Shown here: piece after piece, positions 17,461 through 25,846 of the stretch
Layout of the letters: every line of letters starts with the position of its first letter
Position numbering within the stretch: position 1 is the stretch's first letter
Assembly (NCBI GenBank): GCA_024763535.1
Contig: JANTFH010000001.1
Location: forward strand, 71,337-128,867
DNA length: 57,531 nucleotides
DNA from: Thermodesulfobacteriota bacterium
GTDB lineage: Bacteria > Desulfobacterota > Anaeroferrophillalia > Anaeroferrophillales > Tharpellaceae
Reading direction: 5' to 3'
The notes under the pieces: model-generated
What the model saw: only the letters and a program-made list of their open reading frames with translations
Databases searched by the model: none
Told to the model about the DNA's origin: nothing
Translations under genes and position numbers: made by a program

Positions 17461-18831
17461 ATGCTCTATCCTATCTTTGAATTTCCAGGCGTCGGCGGGG
17501 GGATGATTATTGCTGCCATTGCGACCTTTCATATCCTGCCCTGCCATCTGGCCACCGGAGGTTTCTGGATGGCCTGGTATCTCGAACGTCGCGGGCACGC
17601 CACCCATGATCAGGAGCTGCTCGATTATATCAAGCGTTTTGCTCTGCTGATCCTGATTTTCTGTTTTGTTACCGGTTCAATTACCGGGGCCGGGATCTGG
17701 TTCGCGAGTACGATTATCAGCCCCCGGGCGATCTCCGGTCTGATTCACAACTATGTCTGGGGCTGGGCGACCGAGTGGGTGTTCTTTCTGATTGAGGTGG
17801 TGACGATCTATACCTACTACTACACCTTCGGTAAGGTTAAACCCAAAACCCACATGCGCATCGGCTTGATCTACGCCTGGTCCGCCTGGATCAGCATGGT
17901 GATCATCACCGGCATTCTGGCCTTCATGATGACCCCGGGCAAATGGCTTGAGACCGGCGGCTTCTTTGACGGTTTCTTTAATCCCACCTACTGGCCTCAG
18001 CTCTTCTACCGGACGATGATGATGCTGGCGATCTCCGGCATGTTTGCGGCTCTTCTGGCCGGCTTTATGAAATCGGGGCCGACCAAAACCTACGTCATCA
18101 AAACCGCCGGACGCTGGGGCCTGATAAGTTTGTCCTTAGGGGCTCTGTTTGCGGTCTGGTACTATTTCAAACTTCCGGCCAACGCCCACGAAACCCTCTC
18201 CGGGGTTCCCTATGATCAGATTATGTTTAAGATCTCGCTCGGGATCGGCGCCGTGATGGCGCTCTATTTTGCGCTGCTTTTGACCGGGCGTGAAATCCTG
18301 GTGAAGCCGGTTCTGGCCCTGTTGATGATTGTGGTTATGTTTGTCGGCATCGGCGGCGGGGAAAGTGTTCGTGAGTACTCCCGGCGTCCCTATCTGATTC
18401 CCGGAGTGATGTATTCGAATCAGATAGTTGCCCACGATCTTGAAGCCAAGGGGATTAAATCCGAAGTGACCCGTTATCAGGAAGAGGGCTTTTTGCAAAA
18501 CAACTATTTCGTTCCGCCCGAATGGCGCCGGATCGATGAGAAAAATTACATGCAGGCCGGGATGCTGCTGACGAAAGCCAACTGCGTCATCTGTCATACG
18601 ATGGAGGTTAACGGGCGCAGTTCGCTACCGGGGTTGGTGACGGAGATGGGGTCGACTTCGGCGAGTGAACTTAATGATTTTCTCGAAACTATGGGTGAGG
18701 ATTATAACTTTATGCCGGCTTTCTCCGGCAATCCCCAGGAGCGCCGGGCCGCGGCCGCATTTATCGCGTCAATCGTACCCGATAACGAAAATGAGCCTCC
18801 GACAGCGGAGTGGGTTGTCAATGGTGAATAA
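17461..18831 (+). CDS. Cytochrome bd subunit I-like protein with C-terminal heme c site
   Basis: This 456-residue inner-membrane protein belongs to the cytochrome bd superfamily. Histidine 24 in FHILPCHLATGG sits where the bd heme b595 ligand lies, and WGWATEWVFFLIEVV carries acidic residues like those of the proton/oxygen site. After about nine helices, a periplasmic tail has C375-V-I-C378-H379, a heme c site, and methionine 418 (NFMP) as probable sixth ligand. Typical CydA has neither a heme c domain nor this length, and the usual quinol loop is not evident. By recollection, bd superfamily branches with a fused cytochrome c exist and may take electrons from a cytochrome rather than quinol. 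The reaction is therefore uncertain. The next gene is homologous. Confidence 0.8.
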   Translation: MLYPIFEFPGVGGGMIIAAIATFHILPCHLATGGFWMAWYLERRGHATHDQELLDYIKRFALLILIFCFVTGSITGAGIWFASTIISPRAISGLIHNYVWGWATEWVFFLIEVVTIYTYYYTFGKVKPKTHMRIGLIYAWSAWISMVIITGILAFMMTPGKWLETGGFFDGFFNPTYWPQLFYRTMMMLAISGMFAALLAGFMKSGPTKTYVIKTAGRWGLISLSLGALFAVWYYFKLPANAHETLSGVPYDQIMFKISLGIGAVMALYFALLLTGREILVKPVLALLMIVVMFVGIGGGESVREYSRRPYLIPGVMYSNQIVAHDLEAKGIKSEVTRYQEEGFLQNNYFVPPEWRRIDEKNYMQAGMLLTKANCVICHTMEVNGRSSLPGLVTEMGSTSASELNDFLETMGEDYNFMPAFSGNPQERRAAAAFIASIVPDNENEPPTAEWVVNGE

Positions 18832-18943
18832 AATAAGCGCTCTTATTTGCGACCTTGGAAGTGCCCTTGGGTGCGGGCCGATAAATCACTTTTGGGTTGC
18901 GGGACTGTTCCCGTATTACTTATAGGATCAGGAGGATCATATT

Positions 18944-20047
18944 ATGGATATCAATACTGCCTTACAGGCTCTGCGTGACCCTTTCGGGGTGCCGTTTTTT
19001 CCTTGGGTTTTTCAACTTTTGATGGTTTTAACCTTTGCTCTGCATATTATTTCCGTAAATCTGGCGGTGGGTGGTATCGCCGTGTCCGTCTATGAACATT
19101 TCAAAGGCGGCGAGTACAATCGAAAACTCTCTCAGATGCTGGCAAAAGTAGCCACGATTTCACTCTCGTCCGCCATTGTTCTGGGGGTGGCTCCGCTTCT
19201 TTTTGTGCAGGTGATATACGATCCTTTCTGGTATGTTTCCAACTCCCTGTCGGCCTGGTGGGCGATAGCTTTTCTTCTCTTTATTACACTCGGCTTTCTG
19301 GCCCATTACGTCTTCTATCTCAAACGCCATAAAAATCCTGCGGGCTACGGCCTTTTCGGGCTTTCAGGGCTGGTTTTTGTGCTCGCCGCCGGAGTAGTTA
19401 TGAGTGCCTTATCGGTGCAGGCTCTGGTTCCGGGAGCCTGGCTCGACTGGTATAGCGCTAACGGAAGTCTGGTGACTACCGGCACGACCCTCTATAAATT
19501 TGAACTTGGTCGTTTCCTCCATTTTATCGTGCCGTCGTTTATCAATATCGGGATTTTTATGATGCTCTATGCCTGGTATTTCCGGCCCCGGGCCGACATC
19601 GACGGGGCCTGGCTTGACTGGGTCGGCCGGGCCGGGGTCAAGGTTGCCAAAATCGCAACTATGATTGAGATTGTCATCGGTTTCTGGTGGCTGGTTATGA
19701 TTCCCGCAGATCTCGGTTTTTTGCACAACCACTGGCTCTGGCTCGGATCACTTTTGGGGCTTCTGCTGATGGTCGGCTTGATGAAGGCGGAAAAAGATCC
19801 GGAGCGTTTTGCCGTCCCCATGGCCCTTTTATCCTTTATTGCCGTTTTCGGAATGAGTGCCGCTCGTGAAGTTTTGCGGATGGTTTACGTCGGGGCCTTC
19901 AAATACTCTATATATGACTATCCGGTAAATGTTGACTGGGGCAGCACCGCACTTTTTCTCGGGACCTTTGTCATGGGCCTGATCGTCATGGCCTATCCCT
20001 TGATTGTGGTTTTCAAGCTGGGGCGGGGTCGGTTGTCGGAGTCATAA
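18944..20047 (+). CDS. Second cytochrome bd subunit I-like protein (CydA'-like)
   Basis: This 367-residue protein has about nine membrane helices. Its opening (H34-IISVNLAVGG) has the same spacing as the previous protein's H24-ILPCHLATGG: histidine, five residues, LA, one residue, GG. The two are thus homologues, not subunits I and II of an ordinary oxidase. No heme c site is present. The pair likely forms a heterodimer in place of CydAB; I know of CydA-CydA' pairs in other bacteria and archaea. AGGATCAGGAGGATCAT precedes the ATG. The 112 bases between the two genes can form small hairpins (for example CGGGACTGTTCCCG). Confidence 0.78.
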   Translation: MDINTALQALRDPFGVPFFPWVFQLLMVLTFALHIISVNLAVGGIAVSVYEHFKGGEYNRKLSQMLAKVATISLSSAIVLGVAPLLFVQVIYDPFWYVSNSLSAWWAIAFLLFITLGFLAHYVFYLKRHKNPAGYGLFGLSGLVFVLAAGVVMSALSVQALVPGAWLDWYSANGSLVTTGTTLYKFELGRFLHFIVPSFINIGIFMMLYAWYFRPRADIDGAWLDWVGRAGVKVAKIATMIEIVIGFWWLVMIPADLGFLHNHWLWLGSLLGLLLMVGLMKAEKDPERFAVPMALLSFIAVFGMSAAREVLRMVYVGAFKYSIYDYPVNVDWGSTALFLGTFVMGLIVMAYPLIVVFKLGRGRLSES

Positions 20048-20079
20048 GCTGAATTGAATCTTGTTACAGGAGAGTAAAT

Positions 20080-20190
20080 ATGGATCTGGAAAAATTTGGT
20101 AAACTCACTTACAGTCTGATGGTTATCTGGTTTCTGCTGGTAGCCGGTCTGGGATTGATCATCTCTTTCAAGAATGGCGTTTTCTTTTAA
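20080..20190 (+). CDS. 36-residue single-helix membrane peptide (CydX/CcoQ-like)
   Basis: This small gene lies 32 bases after the second bd-like subunit. It starts ATG GAT CTG GAA after an excellent CAGGAGAG and encodes MDLEKFGKLTYSLMV followed by one hydrophobic helix (IWFLLVAGLGLIISF) and a short tail KNGVFF. Length, single helix and position match the small accessory subunits of terminal oxidases such as CydX, CydH or CcoQ, although I see no direct similarity. It likely stabilises the complex or a heme site. No gene overlaps it, and both its start signal and codon use look real. Confidence 0.72.
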   Translation: MDLEKFGKLTYSLMVIWFLLVAGLGLIISFKNGVFF

Positions 20191-20228
20191 TTCGCCAAAT
20201 ACTCGACCTATATCCTAAGGAGAGTAAC

Positions 20229-20687
20229 GTGAAAAAAACTGCACTGGCTCTATTATTGATATTGTTAATGGCAATGCCGCTTACCGCAGCCGCCGCCGAT
20301 GGAATGATTAAGGTTAAAAGCTCTTACAGCGTTGCCGAAACCGCCTCCCGACTGGAGAACATCCTGAAGCAGAAAGGGATGACGATTTTTGCTGTCATTA
20401 ACCATGCGCAGGGTGCCGCCAAGGTCGGGATTAAACTCCGGGATACCCGCTTAATCATCTTCGGCAATCCTAAAATTGGGAGCCTTTTGATGCAGTCCCG
20501 GCAGAGTGTTGCTGTCGATTTGCCGCAGAAGGCTTTGATCTGGCAGGATGATAAGGGTGGTGTCTGGATATCGTACAACGATCCTGAATACTTAAAAGCG
20601 CGGCATCAGCTGAGCGGCTGCGATAAGGTTATCGCAAAGATCAGCAAGGCTCTGGCTGCGATCTCTCATAAGGCCGCCTCTAAATAG
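20229..20687 (+). CDS. DUF302 protein, exported
   Basis: A signal peptide of about 22 residues (LLLILLMAMPLTAAAA) is followed by a DUF302 domain: SYSVAETASRLENILKQKGMTIFAVINHAQGA is the usual opening, and FGNPKIGSLLMQ the middle. The domain's job is unknown; these proteins often sit near respiratory or redox genes. Translation begins at GTG after AAGGAGAG. It follows the bd-like genes by 38 bases and probably belongs to their operon, so a periplasmic redox or heme-related role is possible. Its last eight bases overlap the end of the convergent activase gene. Confidence 0.82.
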   Translation: MKKTALALLLILLMAMPLTAAAADGMIKVKSSYSVAETASRLENILKQKGMTIFAVINHAQGAAKVGIKLRDTRLIIFGNPKIGSLLMQSRQSVAVDLPQKALIWQDDKGGVWISYNDPEYLKARHQLSGCDKVIAKISKALAAISHKAASK

Positions 20688-21438
20688 CTTGGGCCGCGAT
20701 CAGGGCGGCGCCGCAGGCACCTACCATCTGCGGATTTGCCGGAACCAGGAGTGCGGTCTGCAGCTCCTCTTCAAGCAGTCGGCACACGCAGGGGTTGATG
20801 GCCACTCCGCCGATAAAGGCGATGCGGGCTCCGGCAACCGGGAAGCGTTTCAGCATGCTGACGGCCCGGTTGGCGATGGCGCGGTGGAGGCCGAAAGCGA
20901 TATCGTGGCGATTTTCGCCGCGGCCGATCAGGGAGGTTACTTCCGATTCGGCAAAAACTGCGCACATACTGTTGATCTGGAGCTCTTTTTCGGCTTTAAG
21001 CGCCTCCTGGCCCAGTTGGTCCAGAGGAAATCCCAGAGACATGGCGGTTAACTCCAGAAATTTACCGGTGCCGGCCGCGCAGCGGTCATTCATCTCAAAT
21101 TTGCTGACCCTGCCGCCGGGCATCAGGGCGATAACCTTGGCATCCTGACCCCCGATATCGAGGATTAAATCAGCCTCGCTGAACATAAACCGGGTACCGA
21201 CGGCCACAGCTTTAATCTCGGTTACGGTCTCCGTTTTGCGGTCGTAGGTGTCGGCAAAAAGATGCCGGCCGTAGCCGGTTGCCAGCAGCCGGTCACAATG
21301 TTCTCCGGCCAGCAGTTTTTCCGCCTGTTCGACCGGGCTGAAACCGGTTTCCGTCTGGCGGCTGACAACTACCTTACCATCCTCGATGATCACGACCTCA
21401 ATCGTCCGGGAGCCGAGATCAATTCCTGCACAGCGCAT
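20680..21438 (-). CDS. Acyl-CoA dehydratase activase (HgdC/BcrA family ATPase)
   Basis: This ATPase carries one 4Fe-4S cluster between two subunits and fires electrons, at the cost of ATP, into a 2-hydroxyacyl-CoA dehydratase or related double-cubane protein. The ASKHA-fold motifs GIDLGSRTIE and DIGGQDAKVI are present, as are the two cluster cysteines (MNDRCAAGTG and NSMCAVFAESE). I start at ATG 21438; an in-frame TTG 12 bases upstream has no better signal. It follows the dehydratase-family gene by 62 bases and is the last gene of the operon. Only one activase and one large subunit are present, which matters for naming the target. Confidence 0.9.
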   Translation of the reverse strand: MRCAGIDLGSRTIEVVIIEDGKVVVSRQTETGFSPVEQAEKLLAGEHCDRLLATGYGRHLFADTYDRKTETVTEIKAVAVGTRFMFSEADLILDIGGQDAKVIALMPGGRVSKFEMNDRCAAGTGKFLELTAMSLGFPLDQLGQEALKAEKELQINSMCAVFAESEVTSLIGRGENRHDIAFGLHRAIANRAVSMLKRFPVAGARIAFIGGVAINPCVCRLLEEELQTALLVPANPQMVGACGAALIAAQAI

Positions 21439-21500
21439 AGTTTTTCCCAATTTTCGCGATATCTTGATCAGATAAACAGGTTGAATTGCATTGTGGATAA

Positions 21501-22778
21501 CTAACTGATTATTTCGATGAAAGCTTCCAGTCGGGTCTGGAGCTGGCCTACGTCTTCCATGCTGTAGTCGGTCTCTATCCGGAGAAAATTGATATCTTGC
21601 TTCTGTAGCCGGTCTTCCAGCGGCATCGATTCAATAATGTAGGGCTGACAAAACTGCAGACCGTAGTGAACTACGCCATCGGCTTTCAAGGCCCGGCTCA
21701 TTTCGACTATATGACTTTCCCGTTCCGGATTGGGCGTGAAAACGGCGCAGTCTATCTTGAAATAGCGATCGACAATTGCGGCCATAAGCTCCTCCCGGCT
21801 GGTGCCGGTTTCAGCCACCAGGTTGCGGCAGCCGCGCTCGCCGACACAGGACTCTTCACCCACGACGACGGCCCCGGCTTTTTCAATCAGCCAGGGAATT
21901 TTCCAGTTGGGAACCGCCATCGGGCAGCCGGAAAGCAGGATTCTCGGCGCTCCGTCCGGGGCCGCGCCCGAGCGGTTGCGAATCCTTACCTCCAGTTCGT
22001 CGCACAATTTGTTGATAGCTCCGGTGAAACGTACCGGGTCGTCATAGAAGGCCACCTGATTGATCAAGAGAGCGTCCAGGCCTGAAATCGGGGCCGGATC
22101 CGCGGCCCGAAGCCGAGCCAGCCGGGCCAGCGCGGCCCGCTTTTTATTGCTGAGATCAATACCGTGCCGCAGCCGCTCAGCCGTTATTTCAACGCCGGTA
22201 AGTTGCTCAACGGCCGTCAGAAAACGTTGATATTCTGATTGCAGATGTTCCCGCCCGATGTCGGTTTTCTGCTGCGGCAGATCCATGACGTAGAGATTAG
22301 GCTGCAGCTGCTTAAATTGTTCGTAGGCTTTTTTCTTGCCGTCGCAGGTATTTTCTCCGACCACCAGATCAGCGGCTTCAAGGAAGGGGCAGACTTTGCT
22401 CAATTTGAAACCGAAAGCCGATTTAATCAGTGCACAGGTGTTGCGGGGGAGAATCTTTTCCACCTCGGCCATGGCGAAATCGGCTCCCGTACACAAACCG
22501 ACCATGATGGCATCGGCCGCGAGCACAATCTCCTCGGGAACAAAAACGCAAAAAGAGCCGATTACCTTGCGCCCGGAGGCTTTGGCATTGAGCAGTTCTT
22601 TGATTCTCAGGCCGTGGACTTCACTCATGACAAAATCAAGGTAAGCCATCTCTTCCGGCCGGTTTTTCCGGTTCAGGAAAAAATCCCGGTAGCCGGTTTC
22701 CAGGCTGGATAACAAACTGTCGTGCGCGTTAAGATCCAGGCCCAGATCGAGCCACATTTTTTGATAATCACGGTTCAT
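21501..22778 (-). CDS. 2-hydroxyacyl-CoA dehydratase-family protein (double-cubane-like)
   Basis: The 425-residue protein belongs to the HgdB/BcrC/FldB superfamily, iron-sulfur proteins energised by an activase. Cysteine-rich turns include IMVGLCTGADF, KVCPFLEAADLVVGENTCDGK, LLSGCPMAVPN and VGEESCVGERGC. True dehydratases and benzoyl-CoA reductases need two different large subunits, yet only one is encoded here. Single-subunit relatives (E. coli YjiM and Carboxydothermus double-cubane protein) are homodimers with an [8Fe-9S] cluster. I therefore favour the double-cubane type over an amino-acid-fermentation dehydratase. Its selenium/sulfur-handling neighbours suggest a reduction involving small sulfur or selenium molecules, which is inference. 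Start ATG 22778. Confidence 0.83.
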   Translation of the reverse strand: MNRDYQKMWLDLGLDLNAHDSLLSSLETGYRDFFLNRKNRPEEMAYLDFVMSEVHGLRIKELLNAKASGRKVIGSFCVFVPEEIVLAADAIMVGLCTGADFAMAEVEKILPRNTCALIKSAFGFKLSKVCPFLEAADLVVGENTCDGKKKAYEQFKQLQPNLYVMDLPQQKTDIGREHLQSEYQRFLTAVEQLTGVEITAERLRHGIDLSNKKRAALARLARLRAADPAPISGLDALLINQVAFYDDPVRFTGAINKLCDELEVRIRNRSGAAPDGAPRILLSGCPMAVPNWKIPWLIEKAGAVVVGEESCVGERGCRNLVAETGTSREELMAAIVDRYFKIDCAVFTPNPERESHIVEMSRALKADGVVHYGLQFCQPYIIESMPLEDRLQKQDINFLRIETDYSMEDVGQLQTRLEAFIEIIS

Positions 22779-22797
22779 TAGAATACTCCATATTTTT

Positions 22798-23103
22798 TTA
22801 TTTAAGGGTCAGAAGCAGATTGAAGCTGCGATCGGTCTGCGCCCCGGTCGGCTTGAGTTCGTAGATCATAACCGGGCTGGTAAAGCTCGCTTTCGCAAGC
22901 GTGGTTTTAATCCTCTCCAGATCATGCCGGCAGGATGTAAGGCTCATGCCGCAGTCGGAACTCAACTCCCGGGGTACCGGTACCATCTCGATCCTGATAT
23001 CAGCGTCATTGAGCAGCTCCTCGGCCAGCATGACATTGTGGATGGAATGAAAGATGAGAAAGAGATCAGGCCGCGGAATCTCAGTCACGGTAGCCTCCGG
23101 CAA
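22798..23103 (-). CDS. DUF3343 protein, possible Se/S carrier
   Basis: A small cytosolic protein of 101 residues with the DUF3343 pattern: FLIFHSIHNVMLAEELL, then MVPVPRELSSDCGMSL containing the conserved cysteine. The family is annotated in databases as a putative selenium or sulfur carrier because it sits beside YedF-type genes, as here. The first 23 bases overlap the desulfurase gene, so the two are coupled. The short N-terminal MPEATVTEIPRPD may be trimmed in the native protein. Its function is not experimentally settled. Confidence 0.82.
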   Translation of the reverse strand: MPEATVTEIPRPDLFLIFHSIHNVMLAEELLNDADIRIEMVPVPRELSSDCGMSLTSCRHDLERIKTTLAKASFTSPVMIYELKPTGAQTDRSFNLLLTLK

Positions 23104-24235
23104 TAATAGCGATGGCCCGGGCGGTCTCGGTTATCTCTTTAGGGTGGTTAAAATAGCCAGGAGAGAGGCGCACCGTCCCCTGCGGGAAGGTACCGATATT
23201 CTGGTGGGCCCGCGGGGCGCAGTGGAGGCCGACCCGGGACATGATGTTAAATTCACGATCCAGCCGGGAGCCGATGTCGGAGCAGTTAAGCCCGGTAATA
23301 TTGAAGGATATGACCGGTTGTTTTTCATCCTCGGGCCGGGGTTCGTGGAGGGTCAGGTTGGGGATCTGCCGCAGGGAGGAGCGCAGATTCTCAGCCAGTT
23401 CTTTTTCCTGGGCGATAATGTTTTGCAATCCGGTTTTGGCGATAAATTCGAGCCCGGCCTTAAGCCCGGCCAGACCCGCCGTGTTGGGGGTGCCGCTTTC
23501 GTAACGGTCCGGCAGAAATTCCGGCTGATATTCGGTTTCCGAGCGGCTGCCGGTGCCGCCGTAGTGCAAAGGCTCAGGTTCGATGCCCGCTTTCAGATAG
23601 AGGCCACCGGTTCCCGGCGGGCCGAAAAGACTTTTATGGCCGGTAAAACAGAAGATATCCGGGTCGAGAGCCTCAAGATCGATGTTTGCGGCCCCGGCGC
23701 TTTGCGCCCCGTCGATTATCGAGATGATATTGTGGGATTTAAGCAGTGGCAGCATCTTTTCGAGCGGGGCCCGGCTGCCGATGACGTTCGAAGCGTGATT
23801 GATGACTGCCAGGCGATATTTTCGTTTTTCGCACCACTGTTCCATCAGCTTAAGATCGTAATGACTGGTGGCGGTTGCCGGCAGGATATCAATGGTGATT
23901 TGGTGCCTCTCTTCCAGATAGCGTAACGGCCGCATCACCGCATTATGCTCAAGCGAGCTGACCAGAACCCGGTCTTTGGGCTTAAGGAGGCCGAAAAGAG
24001 CCAGATTGAGGGCGGCCGTAGCATTTTCGCTGAAGATTATCCGGCCCGGATCACTTAAATTAAAAAGTCGGGTCAGAGCTTTGCGGGTTTGAAAGAGAAT
24101 GCGTCCGGAGGCCGCCGCCAGCTGATGTCCGGAACGGCCCGGGCTGGCACCGACGTTTGTTAGATAGTCGAGCATGGCCGGGCCTACGCTTTCAGGCTTG
24201 GGGAATGAGGTGGCGGCGTTATCGAGATAGATCAT
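23081..24235 (-). CDS. Cysteine desulfurase-like PLP enzyme (class V aminotransferase)
   Basis: This enzyme takes sulfur (or selenium) from cysteine or selenocysteine onto an active-site cysteine. Hallmarks are MIYLDNAATSFPKP, the PLP lysine region CFTGHKSLFGPPGTGG and the active-site loop GLHCAPRAHQNIGTFPQGT. The loop and ending fit the EF2568-like subfamily (TIGR01977) that accompanies YedF rather than SufS or IscS. It overlaps YedF by four bases and DUF3343 by 23 bases. The set probably moves Se or S from cysteine through YedF and DUF3343. No SelD or selenoprotein gene is in the window. Confidence 0.88.
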   Translation of the reverse strand: MIYLDNAATSFPKPESVGPAMLDYLTNVGASPGRSGHQLAAASGRILFQTRKALTRLFNLSDPGRIIFSENATAALNLALFGLLKPKDRVLVSSLEHNAVMRPLRYLEERHQITIDILPATATSHYDLKLMEQWCEKRKYRLAVINHASNVIGSRAPLEKMLPLLKSHNIISIIDGAQSAGAANIDLEALDPDIFCFTGHKSLFGPPGTGGLYLKAGIEPEPLHYGGTGSRSETEYQPEFLPDRYESGTPNTAGLAGLKAGLEFIAKTGLQNIIAQEKELAENLRSSLRQIPNLTLHEPRPEDEKQPVISFNITGLNCSDIGSRLDREFNIMSRVGLHCAPRAHQNIGTFPQGTVRLSPGYFNHPKEITETARAIAIIAGGYRD

Positions 24236-24864
24236 ATTCTGACGACCTTGTCCGGGCCGGTTAAGAGACCGGCGATCTCAAACATATTGGAGACCTGTCC
24301 GACTTGAAGCTGGTCTTTGAGATTATAGAAGTCAAGACAGGTGCCGCAGACCAGAATCGTGCAGCCGGCCGCCTCGAGGGCTTTTATGGTTTCAAGTTCA
24401 GGGGAGTCACTTACAGCCAGAAAGACGCCTTGATTGAGAAAAATGATAGTTTGCGGCAGACTTTCAAGCTCCGGCAGGGTTTTCAGGAAAGCCTTCATCA
24501 GGATACGCCCCAGCTTCTCATCGCCGCACCCCATTTCCGGTTTGTCGATGTAAAGCAGATAACGGTCTTGAGTGGCGGAGTCCGGGGTCTCAGGCCTCTT
24601 GGGGCTCGGCAGTTCGCAGTTGAACCCCCGGGTGATGGTCAGGGTGAAGATATCGTCCTCGCTGGCCTCCTGAGTAACCATGAAATCCTGGCTTTCGGCA
24701 AACCGGGTAACATTTTCACAGGCGGCCCGGTTGTCAAGCTGAACCGTAACTATTATCTCTTTCGCCTCTCGATCAAGAGCCGCTAAAGCTTTCCGGGTCT
24801 CAATCACCGGTTCCGGGCAGGCTTTTCCCTTAAGATCGAGGTCGATAACCGTAAACTCACTCAT
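24232..24864 (-). CDS. yedF: YedF-type selenium-metabolism sulfurtransferase-like protein
   Basis: The N-terminal TusA-like domain has the CPEP motif (LKGKACPEPVIETRKAL) and the C-terminal DsrE-like domain has CGTCLDFY near the end. This two-domain layout defines YedF, predicted to shuttle sulfur or selenium. I use ATG 24864 with GAAGGAG just upstream. A longer in-frame start at 25086 would add 74 residues unlike the family. The leader holds a 7-base hairpin AGTCCGG/CCGGACT (24891-24919). It is the first gene of the five-gene selenium/double-cubane operon on this strand. Confidence 0.88.
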   Translation of the reverse strand: MSEFTVIDLDLKGKACPEPVIETRKALAALDREAKEIIVTVQLDNRAACENVTRFAESQDFMVTQEASEDDIFTLTITRGFNCELPSPKRPETPDSATQDRYLLYIDKPEMGCGDEKLGRILMKAFLKTLPELESLPQTIIFLNQGVFLAVSDSPELETIKALEAAGCTILVCGTCLDFYNLKDQLQVGQVSNMFEIAGLLTGPDKVVRI

Positions 24865-25050
24865 CCTGTTTTTCTCCTTCACCCCGGCGCAGTCCGGTTT
24901 TCGTGCTGCAACCCGGACTGACCGGTAGTTTCCTTTAGCTTCATAACTGTATATTCTATAGGTTCCGGGGCCCTTTTTACAAATAGTTTTTTCCGATGAG
25001 TGGAAGGCTTTGTATTGTTGAGGACTATCGGGAGGGAGTCGTGTCATCAT

Positions 25051-25092
25051 GTAAACGTGGGGCCAAATCTCTATCTTTGACCCCACGTTTAC
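25051..25092. repeat. 17-bp inverted repeat hairpin
   Basis: GTAAACGTGGGGCCAAA at 25051-25067 pairs with the complement of TTTGACCCCACGTTTAC at 25076-25092 with one mismatch and an 8-base loop. It is a second REP-like palindrome family, different from the GGGGACAG family. It lies between the acetyltransferase and yedF. There is no T-run, so it is not a clear terminator. Confidence 0.7.
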
Positions 25093-25153
25093 TCATTCCT
25101 ACATTTGGGTGCACCACAAATTGGTAGTGGGCAATTCGCAAAGAAAGCAGATC

Positions 25154-25609
25154 TTAGAGGTTACGTTCCAGACTGATAACTGTTTGTGAGGATTGGAACC
25201 TGTTTTTTTCAAAGTAATGCATCATTGCTTTATCGTTTTTTTCCACCAGGGTGTGGACTTTTTTGACTCCGAGCTGTCTTAAATGATCAATGAATTCATC
25301 CATTAAAAGTTCACCGATACCCTGGTTCTGAAAATCAGGGTCAACTCCGATCGTATCAACGGTAGCTCCGTCGTTGGAAAGGCCGTATTCACCGATATAG
25401 AGTTCTCCCATAATGAACCCGACAACCATGCCTTCTGCATCTTCTGCAACAAGTGATGTGGGTAGGTATTCGCCGGATGTAAATAAACGTTCAAATTTTT
25501 GTTCATAATACTCCGGTCTGGAAATGTTCAGTACGAGTTTGTCAATTCTTAAAATTGCGTCCAAATCATTGTTTTGCATAAGCCGGATGTTGATCTCTGG
25601 TCTCTTCAT
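25154..25609 (-). CDS. GNAT-family N-acetyltransferase
   Basis: The acetyl-CoA-binding motif is clear (TIGVDPDFQNQGIGELLMDEF), preceded by NNDLDAILRIDKLVLNISRP near the start and followed by VEKNDKAMMHYFEKNRF. Such enzymes acetylate small molecules, peptides or protein N-termini; the RimI-like shape does not fix the substrate. I start at ATG 25609, which has AAGGAGG five bases upstream, not at the upstream ATG. It stands alone. Upstream is a long, AT-richer gap with repeats, so it may be part of a transferred segment. Confidence 0.85.
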   Translation of the reverse strand: MKRPEINIRLMQNNDLDAILRIDKLVLNISRPEYYEQKFERLFTSGEYLPTSLVAEDAEGMVVGFIMGELYIGEYGLSNDGATVDTIGVDPDFQNQGIGELLMDEFIDHLRQLGVKKVHTLVEKNDKAMMHYFEKNRFQSSQTVISLERNL

Positions 25610-25737
25610 GGGGCCTCCTTTGTCCATAGAATTAATCGGGGCGTTATCCCGCGGTTGCTCTATTGATTTATTCTATCGTTCCCTTCCCGCTCGTACTATA
25701 TCGACAATCTCTTCGGTTGTCATATTTCTGAAATTAT

Positions 25738-25771
25738 GGAGCAAATATCAAAAAATCAACAACGTCCCCTC
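25738..25771 (+). repeat. CAACAACGTCC repeat, copy 1
   Basis: GGAGCAAATATCAAA followed by ATCAACAACGTCCCCT recurs, with small changes, at 32219-32250 and 32443-32476. All three copies lie in the same orientation within AT-richer gaps. The repeat may be the end of a small mobile unit, but no transposase or integrase is nearby. Confidence 0.5.
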
Positions 25772-25846
25772 TTTCCTCAAAGCGAACGTCCGCTATGCAA
25801 GTGAAAGCGCATTTCCACACATGTTAAGGTACTGTTTTAATCAATA

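Noticed and set aside
23054-23926. Long plus-strand frame of 290 codons
   Set aside because: It is antisense to the desulfurase gene, which has clear family motifs; GC-rich third positions produce such long shadow frames.
24865-25086. Extended N-terminus of YedF
   Set aside because: Its 74 residues are unlike the family, and the ATG at 24864 has a strong ribosome-binding site.
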